A DNA stretch of 64,000 nt from Thermoplasmata archaeon (GCA_021796385.1 JAJYXQ010000043.1:66202-130201), one strand, 5' to 3'. Positions 17,587 through 27,571 are shown, counted from the stretch's first letter. Numbers and translations are program-made. The notes: generated by a model from the letters alone, not told the origin.

Positions 17587-18260
17587 CGTCCCATCCTCTC
17601 AGAGAGCGCGTAAGATCTTCGCATTGGAGATTGAAGGTTCCCGCATTGGTCGCCGTGATTTAGCGGTGGCCCCGAGGAGGGTACCTTGACAAATGCGGGG
17701 TTGGACAAACCACCGCGAGCATGCGTCACCACCGGGGTTCCGGGGGAAAAGGAAAATTTCCCATTTAGGGAGATCGTGATCGTCAAGGAGAACAGAGAGG
17801 CATAGGAGCCATTGATCCAGCCACTCGCGACATACGTCGAATTGTTCGATGGGAGCGCCAAAAATTCGAGGGACAATGCCACATTCTCCGACGTGGACGG
17901 AGCGATGGTAACAAGGGGGGTGGAACCATGGGCAAGGAGCGGCCCGTTCACCTCATGGATGCTAAAGGCGGCCTGGAGGGTCAACGGGAACCACCCGGGA
18001 TTTGTCACGTTGAAGCCACACGCATTGGCGGAACCCGACCCTCCCCGGGTCTGATTCGCACAGGAACCAAAGGGTGACCCACCCCCGCTCCCACTACCGT
18101 AGAATGTAAATGTGGGGTGATAAACCACGAGCGAAAATATCGCCAAGACGATGTACACGAAGACAAGGACCGTCGCCAGAACGGATGCCCAACGGAGATA
18201 ACGCGAGATACGGTACAGACGGGGCTTCGGCGGTCTACCGTATGGGTAGTACGTGTTCAC
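17583..18260 (-). CDS. Membrane-anchored extracytoplasmic protein of unknown function
   Basis: A Tyr/Pro-rich N-terminus is followed by one hydrophobic anchor (residues 25-48), then a Ser/Gly-rich linker and a domain of about 150 residues with several N-glycosylation sequons. The pattern (FNVTNPGWFPLTLQAAFSIHEVNG, then an alternating hydrophobic beta sandwich) resembles LEA14/WHy-like domains, a suggestion only. It overlaps the upstream gene by 4 nt and the downstream gene by 4 nt, so it is the middle member of a coupled operon. Confidence 0.6.
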   Translation of the reverse strand: MNTYYPYGRPPKPRLYRISRYLRWASVLATVLVFVYIVLAIFSLVVYHPTFTFYGSGSGGGSPFGSCANQTRGGSGSANACGFNVTNPGWFPLTLQAAFSIHEVNGPLLAHGSTPLVTIAPSTSENVALSLEFLALPSNNSTYVASGWINGSYASLFSLTITISLNGKFSFSPGTPVVTHARGGLSNPAFVKVPSSGPPLNHGDQCGNLQSPMRRSYALSERMGR

Positions 18261-18799
18261 GGCCCACGCTCGGGGATGGATGGGTCACGCCCCGCACTTT
18301 CGGGCTCGTTGGGAGGCGCACTCGGCGGAACTGGGGGAACAGGTTGCACCGGGGTAGTCGACACCAGGGAAGAGGGCTCTGATTGAGACGGGACTACTTG
18401 GGCCGGTGCGCGGCCCAAGGGTGCGGGACCCGGCATTCGAACGAACCGAACGCGGTCGTTCTTGTGACGACGGCTCCAAGCCCAGCTGGCAATACCTCCT
18501 CCCACCAGCACCAGGATTGACAATAGGGCAAGGTATTCGAAGGCGATGACCAGCGCGAAGACGGAGTCTCCTACACGACTCACATTGCCAAACGAACTGT
18601 TGTTGGATGATGTTCCGGAAGGTACGCTTAGAAACTCCCAGATGGCGCCATCACCTTGGACCAATGGATGAACTGCCGAGGAGCGCATATTCCCTTCCCC
18701 AGGGTCAAACCCGCCGAGTGGGAAAGTTCCGCTGAGCAAGACCACCCAAAGCACTCCCCAGACCACGTACCGGCCGGGCAGGCTGCTTTGGCTCGGCAT
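18257..18799 (-). CDS. Secreted/membrane protein with proline-rich cytoplasmic tail
   Basis: This 180-residue protein has an N-terminal signal-like hydrophobic stretch (YVVWGVLWVVLLSGTFPLGG), a short outer part with NNSS sequons, a single transmembrane helix around residues 82-107, and a basic then Pro/Ser-rich C-terminus. I recognise no domain. It is the first gene of a three-gene operon, with a palindromic TATA element (TTTAAA) about 29 nt upstream of the ATG. Confidence 0.6.
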   Translation of the reverse strand: MPSQSSLPGRYVVWGVLWVVLLSGTFPLGGFDPGEGNMRSSAVHPLVQGDGAIWEFLSVPSGTSSNNSSFGNVSRVGDSVFALVIAFEYLALLSILVLVGGGIASWAWSRRHKNDRVRFVRMPGPAPLGRAPAQVVPSQSEPSSLVSTTPVQPVPPVPPSAPPNEPESAGRDPSIPERGP

Positions 18800-18824
18800 C
18801 CGATTGGCTTCATGCCGTCCCAGG

Positions 18825-18832
18825 CTTTAAAG
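18825..18832 (-). promoter_or_regulatory. TATA element for the three-gene membrane operon
   Basis: CTTTAAAG is centred about 29 nt upstream of the ATG at 18799. The element is self-complementary, but no plus-strand gene lies downstream of it. Confidence 0.45.
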
Positions 18833-18865
18833 CATTGTGCGGCGACAGAGGAAGTTAGAAAAGGG

Positions 18866-19468
18866 CTACAGCAGACCGGCCGAGCGCAAAAAACTCCGGT
18901 GAAGCCGATCATCCCCACTAAGCTCCGGATGGAACGTAAGTCCCCAGACATTCGCCTGCCGAACGAGGACCGGTGCGCCATCGAACCGGGCCAAAATCTC
19001 CACACTCTTCCCCGTCCTCGTGATCCGGGGAGCCCGGATAAAACTGGCTTCGAAGGCCCTCCCTTCCATACCGTCGATCTCGAGAGGGGTTTCAAAGGAT
19101 TCCGGTTGTCGTCCATAGTCGTTCCGCCGTACCGTAACGTCGAGGAGCCTCATCGGGACTGGATCGCGCCCTCCCGGGGACCTTTCGACTCTTTGGGCGA
19201 TAAGGATAAGGCCAGCGCACGTCGCGAGGATGCTCATCCCCTGCCGCGCCCGTGCCTTAATAGGGTTACGCAGATCGGTTGCATCAAGGAGTTCGGAGAG
19301 AGTCGTACTCTCCCCTCCGGGCAGGACAAGCGCTTGTAATCCTTCAAGGTTCTTTGGGGAGTCTACGAGGATCGCGCGATCGCTCCCCAAAAGTCGCCGA
19401 AGCACACCAAGATGCTCCGGGACATCTCCCTGAAGAGCTAGCACGCCAGCCGTTCGAGCGTTCCCCAT
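18866..19468 (-). CDS. pdxT: Pyridoxal 5'-phosphate synthase glutaminase subunit PdxT
   Basis: PdxT hydrolyses glutamine and feeds ammonia to PdxS for PLP synthesis. Family motifs are all present: GVLALQGDVPEH, LPGGEST (residues 49-55), the nucleophile Cys84 in LATCAGLILIA, the RRNDYGRQPESF element, FIRAP and the His-Glu pair in FHPELSGD. Length (200 residues) is normal. It lies 5 nt downstream of the HMG-CoA reductase gene, so it is probably co-transcribed. No pdxS is present in the window, although the two are often neighbours. Confidence 0.93.
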   Translation of the reverse strand: MGNARTAGVLALQGDVPEHLGVLRRLLGSDRAILVDSPKNLEGLQALVLPGGESTTLSELLDATDLRNPIKARARQGMSILATCAGLILIAQRVERSPGGRDPVPMRLLDVTVRRNDYGRQPESFETPLEIDGMEGRAFEASFIRAPRITRTGKSVEILARFDGAPVLVRQANVWGLTFHPELSGDDRLHRSFLRSAGLL

Positions 19469-19473
19469 GGGGA

Positions 19474-20775
19474 CTAAGCGTGCGACCGTAAAGTCGAGAG
19501 GATCTCCTTGGCTTTGTCAATCCGCACCGTGCCGGACCGGGCCAAGGCTTCGGCAACCCGATCTACCTCGGAAGCATTCGCTCCGGCGGCCATGGCGACA
19601 TTGCGCGCGTGGAGTGACATGTGTCCCTTCTGGATCCCTTCGGTCGCGAGAGCGCGGAGCGCGGCGAAGTTCTGGGCGAGACCCACCGAGGTAATGACCC
19701 GAGCGAGTTCTTCCGCTCCCGAGATGCCCAACAACCGGACGTTCAACCGGGCCGTCGGATGCGAAACGGTGGCTCCACCAACGGTACCGACAGCCATGGG
19801 CAGTTCGATCGTACCGACGAGATTGCCGTTAGCATCCTGCTCGTACGTGCTTAGAGGCGCAATGACACCACCGGGCCGAGCTTTCCAAGCGGCATAGGAA
19901 TGCGCACCGGACTCCAGCGCACGGAAATCATTCCCTGTGGCAATGGCCACCGCGGATATCCCGTTCATGATCCCCTTGTTGTGCGTGGCGCACCGGAAAG
20001 GATCGCAGGCCGCCATGGCCCAAGCGTCCAAGATGCCATCGACCACGTCGGACCCTTTCCAATCCCCAAAGGCCAAGGAATCCCGAGGAAAGACTGCCCG
20101 TGAACGGGCGACCCGGTATATGGCGAGGTTTGAGATGATCCGGAGATGCGAGCGCCCCTCAGCCAATCGGGCAAACTCCGGCGCGAGAGCCTCCGACATC
20201 GTGTTGACGGCATTAGCGCCCATGGCGTCCCGCACGTCAACCACAAGATGGACGATGATCATCGGTCCCCGGGGGGACTCCACTACCCGAGCCTCCAAGC
20301 GACGGGCGCCGCCTCCGACCTTGGCGAGGACTGGGTCCTTCGCATTGGCCAACTCAAGCAGGCGGGTCTCGTCCTCCAGGATGCGGTGCAGGGCACCATG
20401 CGGGTCCTTGGCACCGAGGATCTGCACCTGACCGATCATCTGCGGAGCACTGACCATGGCGTGGAATCCCCCACCTGCCCTCGCGATCTTAGCGGCGTGG
20501 CTGGCCGCCGCCACGACAGAGGGTTCCTCGATCGCCATGGGAACGAGATAGTCTTTCCCATTGACAAGGAAATGCGTGGCGATCCCGAGAGGTAGCGAGA
20601 AGGCGCCGACGACGTTCTCGATCATCCGGTCGAGTATGCCAATGTCGACGCCCGTGCCGGGTTGCCATCCGTCCACCTCAGAGGCGGGCAGACCGGCCAC
20701 CTCAGCGATCTTCTTGCGCCGCTCCTCTACGCTCAGCTTGTAAAAGCCGGGCAACTCGGAATTCTGAACTCCCAT
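19474..20775 (-). CDS. hmgA: Hydroxymethylglutaryl-CoA reductase, class II
   Basis: The enzyme reduces HMG-CoA to mevalonate, the entry to archaeal isoprenoid lipids. Class II features are the compact length (about 433 residues), no membrane domain, the N-terminal GFYKLSVEERRKKIAE, the catalytic Glu in the VPMAIEEPSVVAA segment, the dinucleotide-binding DAMGANAVNTM, the conserved Lys in ATHNKGIMNG, and the catalytic His in the GHMSLHARN tail. The start is set at MGVQNSELPGF. A TATA-like TTTATT at 20811-20816 would place transcription initiation just upstream of it, leaving the ORF-track start at 20799 outside the message. Class II enzymes occur in Thermoplasmata, Archaeoglobi and some bacteria. 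Confidence 0.92.
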   Translation of the reverse strand: MGVQNSELPGFYKLSVEERRKKIAEVAGLPASEVDGWQPGTGVDIGILDRMIENVVGAFSLPLGIATHFLVNGKDYLVPMAIEEPSVVAAASHAAKIARAGGGFHAMVSAPQMIGQVQILGAKDPHGALHRILEDETRLLELANAKDPVLAKVGGGARRLEARVVESPRGPMIIVHLVVDVRDAMGANAVNTMSEALAPEFARLAEGRSHLRIISNLAIYRVARSRAVFPRDSLAFGDWKGSDVVDGILDAWAMAACDPFRCATHNKGIMNGISAVAIATGNDFRALESGAHSYAAWKARPGGVIAPLSTYEQDANGNLVGTIELPMAVGTVGGATVSHPTARLNVRLLGISGAEELARVITSVGLAQNFAALRALATEGIQKGHMSLHARNVAMAAGANASEVDRVAEALARSGTVRIDKAKEILSTLRSHA

Positions 20776-20810
20776 CTTGGTCCTCGTGGTCAGCATCATG
20801 CACCGCCACT

Positions 20811-20816
20811 AATAAA
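20811..20816 (-). promoter_or_regulatory. TATA-like element for HMG-CoA reductase/pdxT
   Basis: TTTATT on the minus strand lies about 38 nt before the preferred ATG at 20775 and only 12 nt before the longest-ORF start, which argues for the shorter protein. Confidence 0.4.
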
Positions 20817-20909
20817 CGTCGTCCGCCGTTCGCCAGGCATCGGCGAGTGTCGATGGGTTCGCATGCTTCCCACATCGAAGGTGCGAGCGCAGACGCTCGC
20901 TTACTTTGG

Positions 20910-21497
20910 TCACGCTGAATCTTCAGACGGAAGCGGCTTGGACTTCTCCGTGCGGTAGACGAGCACCTTCGCAGGTCGGAGCACGACACCGTCGATGGAG
21001 TATCCCTGCTGGACCACGTGACCGACCGTATGCTCACGTGCCCCCTCTGTGGCCGGGAGATTCCCCACAGCCTCATGGAGCACCGGGGAGAACTCGTCTC
21101 CCGGATTGGCGATGGGACGGAGCCGTTCATCCTTCATCAGCCCTTCTAGGTTCTTCATGACCATTGTAAGACCTTCCTTGACGGTGCGGGCTTCGGCGGG
21201 TAAGGTTGCCGAGGTCTTCTCTATCCCATCGTGCAAGTCCACGATCCGGAGCAAGAGACGACCCAAGGCGGACCGGACCGCTTGCTCCTTTTCCCGGTCG
21301 ACCCGCTTACGGAAGTTGTCGAAATCGGCCAAAAGATACCGGTAATTCCTCTCCCAATCCGGGGGGGACGTAGGAGTGGTCTCCTTTTCATAGGAGGTCT
21401 CTGGCTCCTGTGACGGCTTCTCAGGGTGGGGTTGTTCCGTGGGAGCCGAAGAGGTTTCTGTCCCCGGGCGCGCCTTTTCACTGCTCTCGACCGGCAT
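20910..21497 (-). CDS. grpE: Nucleotide exchange factor GrpE
   Basis: GrpE releases ADP from DnaK to reset the Hsp70 cycle. The 195-residue protein has a disordered, charged N-terminus of about 50 residues, a long helix (YRYLLADFDNFRKRVDREKEQA) that forms the dimer, and the C-terminal beta domain signature (DEFSPVLHEAVGNLPA, then VVQQGYSIDGVVLRPAKVLV). It follows the metal transporter gene by 9 nt and so appears to share its promoter. The partner dnaK is about 40 kb away in the same window, and no dnaJ was seen. Confidence 0.93.
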   Translation of the reverse strand: MPVESSEKARPGTETSSAPTEQPHPEKPSQEPETSYEKETTPTSPPDWERNYRYLLADFDNFRKRVDREKEQAVRSALGRLLLRIVDLHDGIEKTSATLPAEARTVKEGLTMVMKNLEGLMKDERLRPIANPGDEFSPVLHEAVGNLPATEGAREHTVGHVVQQGYSIDGVVLRPAKVLVYRTEKSKPLPSEDSA

Positions 21498-21506
21498 GGA
21501 GTCTCG

Positions 21507-22268
21507 CTACCGGGTCAGAAGATAGCCGATGATGTTGAAAAGGATGTAGGTGATCGCCGCACCTCCCAGGCCGATAGCGAGGGTCTGGAGCGCCCCCTTG
21601 AGTGGTCGTCCCTCTCCAAATCGCTCCTTAAAAGCACCGATGATCGCAAGTCCGATCGCCGACAGGATAAGAGCTCCCAGCAGGGATACCTCACCCCCGG
21701 AAAGGTTGTCCAAATGCGCGAGCCCCGGCAGGAATAGTACGAGGAGAAAGGGGATGAGAGGGATGACCGAGCCGAGGAAGGTCGAGATACCGACGAGGCT
21801 CTCCCGCCGGATCGTCGGGGGGGACATCTCCTCTTCTCCAAACCCAAGTTCCTCGCGCATCATCATCTGGACCCAGAGCTTCTTGTCCGATGTCACCCGT
21901 TGTACCATGATCTCGGTTTCCTCGGGAGTGAATCCCTGCTTAAGATAGATGTCGCGCACCTCCTGGCGTTCGACTTCGGGGACTTCTTCCACCTCCCGGA
22001 TCTCGCGGGCCATTTCGCGCATGGTGTACTTGTAGCGGGTCTGGGCGGATACGTACGCTCCCAAGAACATGCTCACCGAACTGGCAAAGGCCGCAGCAAT
22101 GGACGCTACGACGACACTGTAGAGCGATGTGTTGGGCGCGGCGACCACACCAGCGACAACCGAGAGGTTTGTGATCAGTCCGTCCATGAACCCGAAGACC
22201 GTGTTCTCTAGCATGACCCCAAGATGGCGGTTCACTTCGGATTCCAAGGGGTGGTCCGGTATTGTCAT
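21507..22268 (-). CDS. VIT1/CCC1 family metal transporter
   Basis: This 253-residue protein has the VIT-family architecture. The first two helices carry ENTVFGFMDGLITNLSVVAGV, a third begins SVSMFLGAYVSAQTRYKY, then comes a roughly 80-residue cytoplasmic helical, acidic metal-binding domain, followed by two or three more helices. Family members move Fe2+ or Mn2+ in exchange for protons, usually out of the cytosol. The ATG at 22268 has a TATA-like element about 32 nt upstream, divergent from the purC promoter. Co-transcription with grpE hints at a stress or metal-stress link, which is inference. Confidence 0.82.
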   Translation of the reverse strand: MTIPDHPLESEVNRHLGVMLENTVFGFMDGLITNLSVVAGVVAAPNTSLYSVVVASIAAAFASSVSMFLGAYVSAQTRYKYTMREMAREIREVEEVPEVERQEVRDIYLKQGFTPEETEIMVQRVTSDKKLWVQMMMREELGFGEEEMSPPTIRRESLVGISTFLGSVIPLIPFLLVLFLPGLAHLDNLSGGEVSLLGALILSAIGLAIIGAFKERFGEGRPLKGALQTLAIGLGGAAITYILFNIIGYLLTR

Positions 22269-22297
22269 GGGTTGCCTTGGACCCGATTCCGATTCCC

Positions 22298-22303
22298 ATT
22301 AAA
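22298..22303 (-). promoter_or_regulatory. TATA-like element for VIT transporter/grpE
   Basis: TTTAAT on the minus strand is centred about 32 nt upstream of the ATG at 22268. Confidence 0.45.
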
Positions 22304-22355
22304 CGATTATTGGGGTCACCGGGCGCATGCTCCGCCAGGTCGAGGGGAGGCAGAG

Positions 22356-22363
22356 TTTTAAAG
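22356..22363 (+). promoter_or_regulatory. TATA element for purC/radA
   Basis: TTTTAAAG is centred about 24-25 nt before the ATG at 22384, which selects that Met over the ORF-track start at 22327. Confidence 0.5.
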
Positions 22364-22383
22364 GGGCATTCCTGCAGGAAGGT

Positions 22384-23343
22384 ATGGCTGTCAGTTCAGA
22401 AAGAGGAAAAGGGGGTGGAAAGTCCGGTTTACGGTTCCTGCGCCGAGGGAAGGTCAAAGAGATCTACGAGGTCTCCGACGACGTCTTGGAGTTCCGGTTC
22501 ACTGACGATGTCAGTGTCTTCGACAAGAAGATCCCCAATATCATCCCATACAAGGGTGAAAGTCTCGCCCGGACCAGCGCCCATTGGTTCAAGATGTGTG
22601 ACCGTCTGGGCATCCGACACCATTTCATCGAGCTTATCGATGCGAACCGGATGCGCGTGAAACGCGTTGAGGTCGAGCCCGAGATGAAGGGTCGGGAGAA
22701 GAAGAAGGTCCTCATTCCCCTCGAGTTCATCGCGCGCTACTTTGTTGCGGGTACTCTGTGGGACCGGTTGCGGAAAGGTAAGGTCAGCCCGCAGGAACTG
22801 GGCTTTTCCTCGGGACATATGGTCACCTACGGAGAGAAGCTACCCTCGCCCCTCTTCGAGATGACCACCAAGCTGGAACATGTCGATCGTCTTTTGAACG
22901 AGAAGCAGGCCATGGAGATCGGGGGAATGTCCCACGAGCAGGTGTCCAAACTTCAGGAGATGACCCTCAAGATCGACCAAGGGATATCAAAGAGCATCGA
23001 ACCCCGGGGCCTTATCCATGTGGACGGCAAAAAGGAGTTCGCTTTCGACGCCGAGGGCGAACTCATGATCGTGGACACGTTCGGGACGGGGGATGAGGAC
23101 CGGTTCTGGGACCGCAAGGAGATGGAGCGGGGCCGCTTCGAAGATTTCTCTAAGGAGTTCGTTCGCCAGTTCTATCGCAAGAGCGGATACTTCGACCAAC
23201 TCATTTCGGCCCGTGAGGGCGGAAAGGAGGAACCTCCGATCCCAGCCTTGCCCCCCACGATGGTGGAAGAGGTGAGTCGGATGTATACGACGATATATGA
23301 GCGACTCACCGGAGAGCCCTTCCGGACAATCACATCCCACTAG
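22384..23343 (+). CDS. purC: SAICAR synthase (phosphoribosylaminoimidazole-succinocarboxamide synthase)
   Basis: PurC condenses CAIR with aspartate using ATP in purine biosynthesis. Family features are the N-terminal glycine loop ([11 protein letters not shown]), the [21 protein letters not shown] segment, [35 protein letters not shown], and the C-terminal acidic metal/ATP motif around [19 protein letters not shown]. From the chosen ATG it is about 319 residues, longer than bacterial PurC, with a charged C-terminal extension. The stop lies 4 nt before the radA ATG, so the two genes form an operon. Confidence 0.92.
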   Translation: MAVSSERGKGGGKSGLRFLRRGKVKEIYEVSDDVLEFRFTDDVSVFDKKIPNIIPYKGESLARTSAHWFKMCDRLGIRHHFIELIDANRMRVKRVEVEPEMKGREKKKVLIPLEFIARYFVAGTLWDRLRKGKVSPQELGFSSGHMVTYGEKLPSPLFEMTTKLEHVDRLLNEKQAMEIGGMSHEQVSKLQEMTLKIDQGISKSIEPRGLIHVDGKKEFAFDAEGELMIVDTFGTGDEDRFWDRKEMERGRFEDFSKEFVRQFYRKSGYFDQLISAREGGKEEPPIPALPPTMVEEVSRMYTTIYERLTGEPFRTITSH

Positions 23344-23347
23344 TTCC

Positions 23348-25684
23348 ATGCCCCCAAAAGCAAACAAAACAGAAGACGAGAAGGCTCAGGACCAAGAATC
23401 CTTAGAGGACCTGCCCGGGGTTGGCCCGAGCACAGCGGAAAAGTTACGGGAAGCCGGGTACCGGGATTTCATGGAAGTGGCCGTTGCGTCACCGGATGAT
23501 CTGGCCGCCGCGGCGGATGTCGGTGAGGGCATCGCCCAGAAGATCATTTTGGAGGCACGCAAGAAAGCCAACATCGGCGGTTTCGAGTCCGGCAGTCAGA
23601 TCTTGGAGCGACGCAAGCGCATCGGGCACATCTCAACCCAGTCCCAAGCAATCAACGAGCTCCTCGGGGGAGGCATCGAGACGCAAGCGATCACCGAGTT
23701 CTATGGACAGTTTGGCAGCGGAAAGTGCGTGGGACCCGAAACCCCAATCCTCTACTTCAACGACAACAACAGCCACCTTGAGCCGATCGAAGCAATGTAT
23801 GATCGTTACCGGGCCGCCCAAGGCGAGGTCCCGTTCGATTCGGGTTGGATGGTCCCGCTGACTACCGTCCAAGTAGCCGGAATCTCAAAGGCCGGTATCG
23901 CTCGGACTCGCGCATCGTACCTTTATCGAGAGAACTGTCGTGAGACAATGCATATTCGGACCCGCTCTGGTCGGAAGGTCGTATTGACCCCGCCACACAA
24001 GGTCGTTTCCTTCACGCCGGACGGAATCGCCTGGGTACCGGCATTAAAGCTCAAGGAGGGAGACAGCATGGGAGTCCCACGGACTCTCGAAGGGCTTGCA
24101 GCGAAACCCCATAGGTCATACCCGACCGAAGAGACGGCGTACCTCGGCGGGCTCGTTTTTGCCACTTCCAGCGCGGATGGACAAAAGGTCGTCGAAGTGC
24201 CAGATGCGGAACTTGCCACTTGGGTCTACTCCCACGCCGAGAGACTGGGAGCGGTCCCATCGATTTCCCACCTGAAATCCCGGGGAGGTTCAGAGTTCTA
24301 TCGCATCCTTATCGAAAAGTCCCCTTCTCTTCCCCGAGCGAGTGATCTGATCGGAGCCCCAGAGAATGTCCGCAAATCATTCTTGATCGGCTACTTCGAT
24401 GGCACGCGCACGCGACCCGGTAGGGATTCCGAGATTTCCTCTTCGGATGCGCAAAGCCATCTGGAGTTGATCTATCTGCTGTCGAGTTTTGGGATTCGGC
24501 CCCTCCGCGTCGGCGTACCCAAACGGAAGGGGGAGAAATGGACGATACGGATTTCGGATCCGGTTCTGGAAAAGCTCCGAAGCCTCCATGAGAGCACACC
24601 AGGTCCGAGCGAGTCTGCAGACGACTCGGTTGCAGAGACATACCCGGTCCAAGCAACGGCCTATGTCCAAGGACTCCTAGAGCGGCTGAAGACGGGGGCA
24701 GGTCCAGCGCACGTGGCCCCTTACCCGTGGGCCGAGGAGTTGCCTCCAAATCTATTGCGGAAGCTCGAAAAGGAGACTTCCCTTTCGGTATCCGACATCC
24801 GTCGCATCATCGTGGTGTTGATCAAGTTCGAGTCCCGGATCCTCGCCGGCACAGCTTCCGGTGACGAAGACGGGGAGGTCAGTACGCGCCGAAGGAACCC
24901 CGCCTCGGAGCTGCGGAAGGAGATACGGGAGGGCCTTCTTCAGTTGAAGAACTTGCTCGGTTTCTCGTGGGATTCTGTACACAAGATCGCTACGAAGCGT
25001 CAGAGCGGTTATGTGTACGACCTCGTGGTCCCTGACGGGCATGCGTTCGTTGGGGGTGAAGTTCCGACGATTCTCCACAACACGCAGATGGCGCTCCAGG
25101 CCTCAGTCACAGTGCAGCTACCTCCCGAGAAGGGAGGACTTTCCGGTGACGTGGTCTACATCGATACCGAGAACACCTTCCGCGCCGAACGGTTCGCGGA
25201 CATGGCGAAAGCTCTGGGTGTCGATCCCGACAAGGCGCTTTCCCACGTCCATGTTGCCCGGGCCTTCAATTCGAACCATCAGGAGCTCCTCGTTCCAAAG
25301 GCCTTCGAACTGGCCCACGATCGACCCGTCCGTCTTCTTGTGGTCGACTCCCTGACCGCCCATTTCAGGGCCGAATTCTTGGGACGGGGGGCGCTGGCGG
25401 ACCGCCAACAGCGGCTCAATCGCCACATGCACGAACTCTTGCGATTCGCGGACGTCTTCAACGCCGCCATCGTCTGTACCAACCAGGTGAGTGCCCGCCC
25501 GGACGTCCTGTTCGGTGACCCGACAGGTCCTATCGGCGGCAACATTGTCGGCCATACAGCCACCTACCGCGTCTACCTGCGGCGGTCGAAGCCCCCGCAC
25601 CGCATTGCCAGACTAGTCGATTCGCCGAATCTTCCGGAAGGGGAAGCGGTCTTCTCGGTCACAGGGGAAGGGATCAGAGACTAG
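23348..25684 (+). CDS. radA: DNA repair and recombination protein RadA, intein-containing precursor
   Basis: RadA forms filaments on single-stranded DNA and drives strand exchange. The precursor is 778 residues. Removing the 452-residue intein leaves about 326, normal for archaeal RadA. The N-terminus has a helix-hairpin-helix domain ([20 protein letters not shown]). Walker A is split (GQFGSGK / TQ), and the C-terminal extein carries the ATPase core with [29 protein letters not shown] (Walker B) and the L2/DNA-binding region [11 protein letters not shown]. The start at MPPKANK follows the purC stop, replacing the ORF-track start inside purC. The 3' end overlaps the convergent surface-protein gene by 11 nt. 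Confidence 0.95.
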   Translation: MPPKANKTEDEKAQDQESLEDLPGVGPSTAEKLREAGYRDFMEVAVASPDDLAAAADVGEGIAQKIILEARKKANIGGFESGSQILERRKRIGHISTQSQAINELLGGGIETQAITEFYGQFGSGKCVGPETPILYFNDNNSHLEPIEAMYDRYRAAQGEVPFDSGWMVPLTTVQVAGISKAGIARTRASYLYRENCRETMHIRTRSGRKVVLTPPHKVVSFTPDGIAWVPALKLKEGDSMGVPRTLEGLAAKPHRSYPTEETAYLGGLVFATSSADGQKVVEVPDAELATWVYSHAERLGAVPSISHLKSRGGSEFYRILIEKSPSLPRASDLIGAPENVRKSFLIGYFDGTRTRPGRDSEISSSDAQSHLELIYLLSSFGIRPLRVGVPKRKGEKWTIRISDPVLEKLRSLHESTPGPSESADDSVAETYPVQATAYVQGLLERLKTGAGPAHVAPYPWAEELPPNLLRKLEKETSLSVSDIRRIIVVLIKFESRILAGTASGDEDGEVSTRRRNPASELRKEIREGLLQLKNLLGFSWDSVHKIATKRQSGYVYDLVVPDGHAFVGGEVPTILHNTQMALQASVTVQLPPEKGGLSGDVVYIDTENTFRAERFADMAKALGVDPDKALSHVHVARAFNSNHQELLVPKAFELAHDRPVRLLVVDSLTAHFRAEFLGRGALADRQQRLNRHMHELLRFADVFNAAIVCTNQVSARPDVLFGDPTGPIGGNIVGHTATYRVYLRRSKPPHRIARLVDSPNLPEGEAVFSVTGEGIRD
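23726..25081 (+). mobile_element. RadA intein with degenerate LAGLIDADG-type endonuclease domain
   Basis: This is a protein-splicing element of 452 residues, inserted in frame between Lys and Thr of the RadA P-loop. Splicing motifs are intact: Cys1 (CVGPETPIL), block B with Thr and His ([10 protein letters not shown]), block F ([19 protein letters not shown]) and the terminal His-Asn, with Thr as the +1 residue. The middle carries two weak LAGLIDADG-like helices, [16 protein letters not shown] and [15 protein letters not shown]. The first lacks the acidic residue at its usual place, so the homing endonuclease is probably inactive. Boundaries come directly from the coding sequence. Confidence 0.92.
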
Positions 25685-27416
25685 TGGCCGGGGTCTCTTC
25701 CTTCTTTGAGGAAGGGGGAGGGGTCTGCCGAGATATGCGGCGGGTCCGGACGATGAGGTAGAGAGTTCCGGCCACCGTGGCCACTAAAGCCCCAACCTCG
25801 AGAAGGAAGACATCGAACGCCGATACCGGGGATGGAGAGGGTGGAGCGGTGAGCTGCAGGACTACCGTCTGACCCACAGCGGTCACGTTCACGGTCCGGG
25901 TGGCGGATGTTCCGTCGGCCGAAGCCGTCAGGGTATAGGTCCCGACAAAGGCATACCCTGGACCGCTCAAATTGTCCGTGTAGAGAAAGAGCCCATACAG
26001 TGCACTCGGGGGTAACGTCAGGACCGTTGGAGACGAGGAAAGGGCCGGATTCACGATCTTGAGCGTCACGTTCGAGGTAGGGGTTCCGCCCCCTGGGGCT
26101 TGAACACTGATGCGGAGGTAGCGGTAGACCTTGACGGACGCGCTATGGTTCTGGACGGTGATGCTTGGGAGCTCCCACAAACCATTGGCTGTCTGGTTCG
26201 TGGGCTTGTTCCAGTTGTATACCGTTGCCCGGGTTTTTCCATTGAAGTCGAGCGAAGGAGCCGTGCTGTTGACCCAGACGACCTCTGCGGTGGCATTGAT
26301 CACGACCGGGAAGTCGAAGACGCTACCCTCGGACACGTTGAAGTTGGAGGTCGCCTCGGTCACGTTTTGGGCCCCGGACTCCATCGTGGAATTGACGAGC
26401 AGGACTCGGCTTGCACCGCTCCAAGAGATCTGTCCCAGGGATGTGTGCGCGAAGGCCGCCGTACCTGCGATCGTAATGGGGATGGACAGGTGAACGATCG
26501 AAGTATGGTCCGGCGAAGTGGTCGTCGAGTTGCCCACCGTGAGGTTTCCCACCTGCTGGAACGTGGAGTCGATGAGGTAAGCGTTGTCGATACGCAGATT
26601 CCGTATCGATGTGTAATTTGCGCTCACATGTTGTATCTCCGCCGCCTGTGCATAAGAGCCCTCCACGTCCATCATTGAGATATTGAGCGAGCTCATATTC
26701 AGGAAATAGACCGATGTGCTGCTTAGAATGATCGACCGGAGCCGTCCCGGTCCCGCAATCGTGACGTTGGACAGTATCGATGGGGCGTTCTTGGCAAGGG
26801 GTTTTACTCCACCGAACAACGTTCCATTGCTGACCGTGATGGATCCCCCTTCTTCTGCGTTCGAGCCGGAGGCGACGCTTAGCGTGATGCCGTTCAGAAG
26901 GACGCGGGATGCGGATCCGATGGACAACCCCGAGGTCGAACTGTTCGAAATGGTGAGGAAGTCCGTCCGATTGAAGCTAACGACCGTACCGTTGGTGACG
27001 GACAGATCTCCGCCAAGCGAGATCTTCCAGGCACCGCTCAGGTTGACGACACCGCCTCCCGAAACAGTCATGTTCGGAACGATCAGGGAGAGGTTCGTAT
27101 CTTCGGAAGCAGGCACCAAGCCCTTGAGAGTGGTCACATTCCACAAGCACGCACTGGTGGCATTCACACGGAGGTCGATGGCTCCGGACGCTGTTTTCGT
27201 AGCAATGCATGCTCCCAAAGTGAGGTTGGCTGAAGGGACGGCGGGAATGGGGGATCCTGAGTGTGCGGAAAAGACCTCTTTTATCTCACGCGGAGACGAA
27301 AGGGACCCCCGATCTACCGACACTTCCGGGGAAGGGTGATAGGAAACCGTTCCAGATCCGAGGAGCAACAAAGCGAGTGTGACCGCCGAGAGCAACGGGA
27401 GGAGGGCCTGATGCAC
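25674..27416 (-). CDS. Secreted beta-rich surface protein with C-terminal membrane anchor
   Basis: The predicted product has about 580 residues: a signal peptide ([25 protein letters not shown]), a long repetitive beta-strand region with dozens of Asn-x-Ser/Thr sequons and short strand-turn units suggestive of a right-handed beta-helix, an Ig-like segment ([25 protein letters not shown]), one transmembrane helix and a short basic tail. The start is assigned to a GTG because a TATAAA box is centred exactly 27 nt upstream. An ATG at 27437 and the ORF-track start at 27659 would lie upstream of initiation. I do not recognise a specific family; an S-layer-associated or adhesive role is a guess. 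Confidence 0.65.
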   Translation of the reverse strand: MHQALLPLLSAVTLALLLLGSGTVSYHPSPEVSVDRGSLSSPREIKEVFSAHSGSPIPAVPSANLTLGACIATKTASGAIDLRVNATSACLWNVTTLKGLVPASEDTNLSLIVPNMTVSGGGVVNLSGAWKISLGGDLSVTNGTVVSFNRTDFLTISNSSTSGLSIGSASRVLLNGITLSVASGSNAEEGGSITVSNGTLFGGVKPLAKNAPSILSNVTIAGPGRLRSIILSSTSVYFLNMSSLNISMMDVEGSYAQAAEIQHVSANYTSIRNLRIDNAYLIDSTFQQVGNLTVGNSTTTSPDHTSIVHLSIPITIAGTAAFAHTSLGQISWSGASRVLLVNSTMESGAQNVTEATSNFNVSEGSVFDFPVVINATAEVVWVNSTAPSLDFNGKTRATVYNWNKPTNQTANGLWELPSITVQNHSASVKVYRYLRISVQAPGGGTPTSNVTLKIVNPALSSSPTVLTLPPSALYGLFLYTDNLSGPGYAFVGTYTLTASADGTSATRTVNVTAVGQTVVLQLTAPPSPSPVSAFDVFLLEVGALVATVAGTLYLIVRTRRISRQTPPPSSKKEETPATSL

Positions 27417-27439
27417 GCCAGCTGGAAGCTCACCCATCC

Positions 27440-27445
27440 TATAAA
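27440..27445 (-). promoter_or_regulatory. TATA box for the secreted beta-rich protein
   Basis: TTTATA on the minus strand is centred 27 nt before a GTG codon at 27416 that directly precedes the signal peptide. Confidence 0.5.
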
Positions 27446-27564
27446 CCCAACTGGCGGGTAGACGATTACAGCGGACCAACTTCTCCGATGGATCCTTTGC
27501 CGCGGTGGGAACTGAACTGGGACGGCCTTCGGGCCGATTTTCCCCACGTATCGGGTCAAGGACC

Positions 27565-27571
27565 TTTAATA
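27565..27571 (+). promoter_or_regulatory. TATA element for hisS
   Basis: TTTAATA is centred 28 nt before the ATG at 27596. Confidence 0.5.
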
